Source: Actinomadura pelletieri DSM 43383 (GTDB lineage Bacteria > Actinomycetota > Actinomycetes > Streptosporangiales > Streptosporangiaceae). From it: a DNA stretch of 64,000 nt. The DNA lies in the NCBI RefSeq assembly GCF_003634705.1, contig NZ_RBWU01000001.1, positions 868,001 to 932,000 of the forward strand. Reading direction: 5' to 3'. The translations under genes were made by a program, and so were the position numbers. This document shows positions 60,463-64,000 of the stretch, piece by piece. Each line of letters opens with the position of its first letter. Within the stretch, counting starts at the first letter, position 1. Below the pieces are notes generated by a model, which saw nothing but the letters and a program-made list of their open reading frames with translations, did no database searches and was not told the origin of the DNA.

Positions 60463-61574
60463 TCCCGCTTCCGGACCTTCTTCTCGTCGTGTTCTACGCG
60501 GCCCTCGCCGCGTCCGTCGTCGCCGCGGTCGCGCTCGGTGTCCTGTTCGCGCTGCGGAGCCGGTCGGTCGCCACGCAACTGGTCGTGGTGTGCGGGGCGA
60601 CCGTGCTGGCGACGATCTCCGGGATTCTGGTGATCTCGTTCCTGATGCTGCTGAACGACCATGACCGTTCGGTGGTCCTCGCGGTGGTGGTGTCGGCGGG
60701 CCTGGTCGGGATGGCGGTGTCGGTCCTGCTCGGACGGCGTCTCGTGGCCGCGAACCGGACGCTGGTCGAGGCGGTCCGGGCTGATCGTTTCCGGGCGCCG
60801 TCCGTGCCGCTGCCCGCCGAGTTGGCGGAGCTGTCCGACGAGTTGGCGGCGGCCTATGACCGGCTCGCCGCGTCCCACGCACGCGAGCAGGCCCTGGAGG
60901 CGAGCCGCCGGGAGTTGGTCGCCTGGGTGAGCCACGACCTGCGCACGCCGCTGGCGGGGCTGCGGGCGATGGCGGAGGCGTTGGAGGACGAGGTCGTCGC
61001 CGACCACGGCACCGTCCAGCGGTACCACGGCCGTATCCGGGTGGAGGTGGAGCGGCTCACCGAGATGGTGGACGACCTGTTCGAACTGTCCCGCATCCAC
61101 GCCGGGGCGCTGCGGCTGTCGCGGCGGCGCGTCGGTCTCGCGGACCTGGTCGCCGACGCCGTCGCGGGCACGGAGGCGCTGGCTCGCGCGAAGGGCGTCC
61201 GGCTGCACGGCGACGTCCGGGCGGGCCTGCCCGTCGACGTCGACAGCGGCGAACTCGGCCGCGCGCTCCGCAACCTGGTCGTCAACGCGATCAGGCACAC
61301 GCCGAGCGACGGCGCCGTCGAGATCATCGGTGAGGTTCGGGGCGGCGAGGCGCGGGTGACGGTGGCGGACGCCTGCGGCGGCATCCCCGAGGACGACCTG
61401 CCGCGCGTGTTCGACGTCGCGTTCCGCGGCGAGGCGGCCCGGACGCCGGGCGGTGGCGCGGGCCTCGGTCTCGCCATCGCGCGCGGGATCGTCGAGGCGC
61501 ACGCGGGCGAGATCGGTGTCGCCAACGACGGGCCCGGCTGCCGGTTCGAGGTCCGCCTGCCGCTGACCGTCTGA
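60459..61574 (+). CDS. Sensor histidine kinase
   Basis: 371 residues, ATGA overlap with the response regulator. Three N-terminal transmembrane helices, no large extracellular domain, then HAMP-like linker, dimerisation box with His159 (AWVSHDLRTPLAGLRAMAEA) and HATPase with RNLVVNAIRHTPSDG, VADACGGIPEDDL and GAGLGLAIARGIVEAHAG. Senses within or near the membrane. The stop codon lies inside the 13-bp repeat array that follows. Confidence 0.93.
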   Translation: MIPLPDLLLVVFYAALAASVVAAVALGVLFALRSRSVATQLVVVCGATVLATISGILVISFLMLLNDHDRSVVLAVVVSAGLVGMAVSVLLGRRLVAANRTLVEAVRADRFRAPSVPLPAELAELSDELAAAYDRLAASHAREQALEASRRELVAWVSHDLRTPLAGLRAMAEALEDEVVADHGTVQRYHGRIRVEVERLTEMVDDLFELSRIHAGALRLSRRRVGLADLVADAVAGTEALARAKGVRLHGDVRAGLPVDVDSGELGRALRNLVVNAIRHTPSDGAVEIIGEVRGGEARVTVADACGGIPEDDLPRVFDVAFRGEAARTPGGGAGLGLAIARGIVEAHAGEIGVANDGPGCRFEVRLPLTV

Positions 61575-61720
61575 GCCGTCCGTCCGAGCCGTCCGTCTGA
61601 GCCGTCCGTCCGAACCGTCCGTCCGAGCCGTCGGTCCGAGCCGTCGGTCCGAGCCGTCGGTCCGAGCCGTCGGTCCGAGCCGTCGGTCCGAACCGTCCGT
61701 CCGAACCGGCCGTCTGAACC
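61573..61720. repeat. 13-bp tandem repeat after the kinase gene
   Basis: Eleven full copies and a partial copy of gagccgtcggtcc with limited variation (gaaccgtccgtcc and similar). The first unit overlaps the kinase stop codon (gtctgagccgtc). It produces long Arg/Asp/Thr-rich spurious frames on the minus strand. Confidence 0.9.
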
Positions 61721-61734
61721 GGGCCGCGGGATCG

Positions 61735-62103
61735 TCAGGGGTCGAGGGTCTCGGCCATGGCGCGGAACGTGGGGCAGGGCCACCGGGACATGCAGGCGCG
61801 GCACCGCCGGATGGGGTTGCCGGGGTCGCTGGAGATGCCCCCGGCCTCCTGCGGACGGTGCAGGTCGAGCAGCCGGACGCCGAGGTCGGCGAACGTGAGG
61901 ACCTCCTCGCGGGCACCGGAGAGGAACGCGAGGTCTTCACGGGACAGTTGCGTCTTGATCGGGACGAAGCCGTTCCGGTTCACCAGACGGCCCAGATACC
62001 GGGTGGACGTCCGCCACGAACTGGACTTCGCCGAACGCGCGCGAATCAGCTCCAGACGTTCGCGCAGCCGGGTCTCTCTCGGGTCAGCCTCCATGTGCGG
62101 CAC
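61735..62103 (-). CDS. Conserved protein with C-terminal cysteine cluster
   Basis: 122 residues (GTG at 62103; ATG at 62094 possible, GGAGG just upstream). Basic helical middle (SAKSSSWRTSTRYLGRLVNR, DLAFLSGAREEVLTFADLGV) and a C-terminal CRACMSRWPCPTFRAM with three Cys, perhaps a metal site. Such proteins occur near regulatory genes of related actinomycetes, but I have no function for it. Confidence 0.65.
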   Translation of the reverse strand: MPHMEADPRETRLRERLELIRARSAKSSSWRTSTRYLGRLVNRNGFVPIKTQLSREDLAFLSGAREEVLTFADLGVRLLDLHRPQEAGGISSDPGNPIRRCRACMSRWPCPTFRAMAETLDP

Positions 62104-62335
62104 ACCACCTCCGCTGTTGCACGTGCTCAGCCTCTCCTAATCTCGGGCTCCGCGAGAGGGGAACCGCTGAGATCGTCCCGGGCGCGTGCCGGCATGGGCT
62201 CAACGGTGAAACCGGTACATTACCGAGCGTAGTTCTCAAAGCGTACGGGACTGCCCGCGCCACGACACGCCCGCGCCACCGGGGACTTGGCGAACCGTCT
62301 GGCCCATGGGCCGATCCCGAGATAGTGTTCCGGAC

Positions 62336-62671
62336 GTGGAGCTAAACGTTTCGACCGCGTCTCAGGAGGGTCACGCCGTCGTCACGGCGACCGGTGAGCT
62401 CGACCTCTACACCGCGCCCAGGCTGCAGGCGGCCCTCGCGGGGCTGCTGCGCGAGAAGATCGACCGCATCACGGTCGATCTCAGCGGCGTCGAGTTCTGC
62501 GACTCGACCGGCATGAACGTGCTGCTCGCCGCCATGAAGCGACTCAAGGAGCAGGGCGGCTCGCTCGACCTCGCCGCCCCGCGTCCGGCCGTGCGGCGCA
62601 TCCTGCAGGTCACCGGGCTCGACACCGTCTTCACCGTGAACGACGCCGTGCCCGCCCTGGACGCGGGCTGA
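62336..62671 (+). CDS. STAS-domain anti-sigma factor antagonist
   Basis: 111 residues, GTG start. SpoIIAA-type STAS fold: VTATGELDLYTAPRLQAALA, then ITVDLSGVEFCDSTGMNVLL with the phosphorylatable Ser in DSTG, and RRILQVTGLDTVFTVNDAV. Works in partner switching with HATPase kinases such as those at 24.7 and 54.1 kb; the actual partner is unknown. Confidence 0.93.
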   Translation: MELNVSTASQEGHAVVTATGELDLYTAPRLQAALAGLLREKIDRITVDLSGVEFCDSTGMNVLLAAMKRLKEQGGSLDLAAPRPAVRRILQVTGLDTVFTVNDAVPALDAG

Positions 62672-62819
62672 CCCTCCGCCGAAACCACCGACCCTTCCGC
62701 CGACCAGTGCCCCCCGGGGTGAACACCGGGGGACGTCGCCCATGCGCGCGGGTGACGGGATCGATCGATCCATGCCGCACCGGCCCGCCGCACCACCGCC
62801 GCGGACTACGATCGCCGAT

Positions 62820-63572
62820 ATGCAGGACGTAGCGGTGATCATCCCGGCCAAGGACGAAGCCGACCGCATCGCGGCCACGGTCAAGGCCGCCTCCGACCTT
62901 CCCGGCGCCGACCTCGTCGTCGTCGTCGACGACGGCTCGTCCGACGGCACCGGACGTGTCGCCCGCGAGGCCGGGGCCCGGGTCGTCCGGCACAGCCGCA
63001 ACCGCGGCAAGGGCGCCGCGATGGAGACCGGCGCCGAGGCCGTCCGGCTTCTCGACGACGGCCGCGAACAACCCCGCCACCTGCTGTTCCTCGACGCGGA
63101 CCTCGCCGAGACCGCCCGGGACGCGGCACCGCTCACCGAACCCGTCCGGGCCGGCGACGCCGACATGACGATCGCCGTGTTCACCACCACCGTGAAACTC
63201 GGCGGGCACGGGTTCGTCGTCCGGCTGTCCCGCGACGGCATCCGCCGCGCCACCGGCTGGGAGGCCACCGCGCCGCTCAACGGGCAGCGCTGCCTGACCC
63301 GCGCCGCGTTCGACGCCGCGCTTCCCCTCGCCGCCGGGTTCGGCGTCGAGACCGCGCTCACCATCGACCTGCTCCGCCAGGGCTTCCGCGTGACGGAGGT
63401 CGAGGTGCCGCTCGCGCACCGCGCCACCGGCACCGACTGGCGCTCCCAAGTGCATCGTGCCCGGCAGTTCCGGGACGTCGCGCGAGCGCTCGCCGTCCGC
63501 GACCCCGCGGCGGCCCGGCTGACCGGGCGGGCGACCCGCCGTATCGACGGCCCGCGCGGCAGCGGCCGGTGA
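62820..63572 (+). CDS. GT2 glycosyltransferase (dolichol-phosphate-sugar type)
   Basis: 250 residues. Family 2 fold: VAVIIPAKDEADRIAATVKA, VVVVDDGSSDGTGRVAREAG, GKGAAMETGAEAV and FLDADLAETARDA. No C-terminal membrane span. Enzymes like this make polyprenyl-phosphate sugars used by membrane glycosyltransferases; the next gene, overlapping by four bases, is such an enzyme. Confidence 0.88.
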   Translation: MQDVAVIIPAKDEADRIAATVKAASDLPGADLVVVVDDGSSDGTGRVAREAGARVVRHSRNRGKGAAMETGAEAVRLLDDGREQPRHLLFLDADLAETARDAAPLTEPVRAGDADMTIAVFTTTVKLGGHGFVVRLSRDGIRRATGWEATAPLNGQRCLTRAAFDAALPLAAGFGVETALTIDLLRQGFRVTEVEVPLAHRATGTDWRSQVHRARQFRDVARALAVRDPAAARLTGRATRRIDGPRGSGR

Positions 63573-64000
63573 CCCGACTCGGAAGGGTCGGGCTGTGCTG
63601 TATCGGGCTCAGCCTGGCGTGTTTCTTCGTCACCGCGCTTCTCGGCCCGTCGGTGTTCCAGCCCGTGCTGGAGGGACGTTCCGGCGAGCCGCCTTTCTCG
63701 CTGCACGTCGACCCGTCGCCCTACCTGGTGATCGGGCTCGTCGTCGCGGGCGTCGCGGCGGGCTCGGCCGGGCTCGCGCTGTGCTTCGTCGCCGTCCGGA
63801 AAGGCTGGCGTATCGCGGCGCGGCCCCTGGTGATCGCTGGGCTGCTGGCGGCGGTCGCGTTCATGGCGATGCCACCGGTCGGGTCCACCGACCATCTCAA
63901 CTACGCCTCCTACGGGCGGATGGCGGCGACCGGCCACAACCCGTACGCCACCCGCGCCGTCGACCTCCCGCAGGACCCGGTCGCCGGGGCGCCCGAGGAG
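63569..64000 (+). CDS. Membrane mannosyltransferase (MptB-like), 5' part
   Basis: GTG overlapping the previous stop (GTGA). 144 codons are visible before the window ends. Hydrophobic segments (LCCIGLSLACFFVTALLG, YLVIGLVVAGVAAGSAGLAL, PLVIAGLLAAVAFMAMPP) flank a loop with STDHLNYASYGRMAATGHNP and YATRA, the D-x-x-x-Y-x-x-Y-G-R and G-x-N-P-Y pattern of polyprenol-phosphomannose-dependent alpha-1,6-mannosyltransferases. Likely acts in lipomannan or related glycan assembly with the GT2 enzyme before it. Confidence 0.85.
   Translation, partial: MTRLGRVGLCCIGLSLACFFVTALLGPSVFQPVLEGRSGEPPFSLHVDPSPYLVIGLVVAGVAAGSAGLALCFVAVRKGWRIAARPLVIAGLLAAVAFMAMPPVGSTDHLNYASYGRMAATGHNPYATRAVDLPQDPVAGAPEE

Overview
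This window is chromosomal DNA from a high-GC actinomycete. The gene content and gene order (tadA with its TIGR03941-type partners, upp, tRNA-Ser, SRP RNA, dnaX, ybaB-recR, XRE/DUF397 regulators, many ECF, STAS and HATPase regulators) fit the Streptosporangiales, and I think of an Actinomadura-like Thermomonosporaceae. That placement is inference, not a database result. Most genes use G/C third positions, GTG or TTG starts and short overlaps.

Region 1 (1-6.4 kb): a cupin-type XRE regulator divergent from a B3/4-domain gene and an EamA transporter, then a small island inserted in the 3' part of a tRNA-Ser(CGA) gene. The island is visibly AT-richer than its surroundings. It carries a translationally coupled pair, a small WYL-like protein plus an OLD-family ATPase/TOPRIM nuclease, which is the best candidate here for an undescribed defence module. 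Its right edge holds two extra copies of the eamA 3' end.

Region 2 (6.4-24 kb): tadA and two paralogous partner genes, upp, small membrane proteins, an XRE-TPR regulator, two FadR-type regulators, an MFS transporter, a membrane-anchored WD40 protein, a lipoprotein, a frameshifted NERD gene, tRNA-Ser(GGA), SRP RNA, dnaX and a Nudix gene.

Region 3 (24-35 kb): a WhiJ-like regulatory locus (HATPase trio, XRE-DUF5753 and five tandem DUF397 genes with an exact 227-bp period), hisS, a decayed copy of an internal part of dnaX, a secreted HExxH protein, and the ybaB-recR-DUF5063 operon.

Region 4 (35-52 kb): an ECF sigma/membrane partner pair, a NodB deacetylase fused to a GT2 glycosyltransferase, tenA, an Old Yellow Enzyme divergent from a MarR gene across palindromic operators, a copper module (P-type ATPase, secreted metal-binding protein, CopZ, CsoR-like sites), an Fpg/Nei glycosylase, an SSI-like lipoprotein, a rhodanese, and a TPP riboswitch controlling a CytX-type transporter.

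Region 5 (52-64 kb): a PAS/GAF histidine kinase, an HATPase, a 0.5-kb inverted-repeat element, arginine deiminase, MFS, a secreted nuclease-like protein, a two-component system whose response regulator has an apparent N-terminal frameshift, a STAS protein, a GT2 enzyme and the start of a membrane mannosyltransferase.

A theme across the window is that the 3' ends of several genes, often including the stop codon, are duplicated downstream in varying states of decay: eamA, the first fadR-type gene, the anti-sigma-like gene, the OYE gene, the copper ATPase and arcA.
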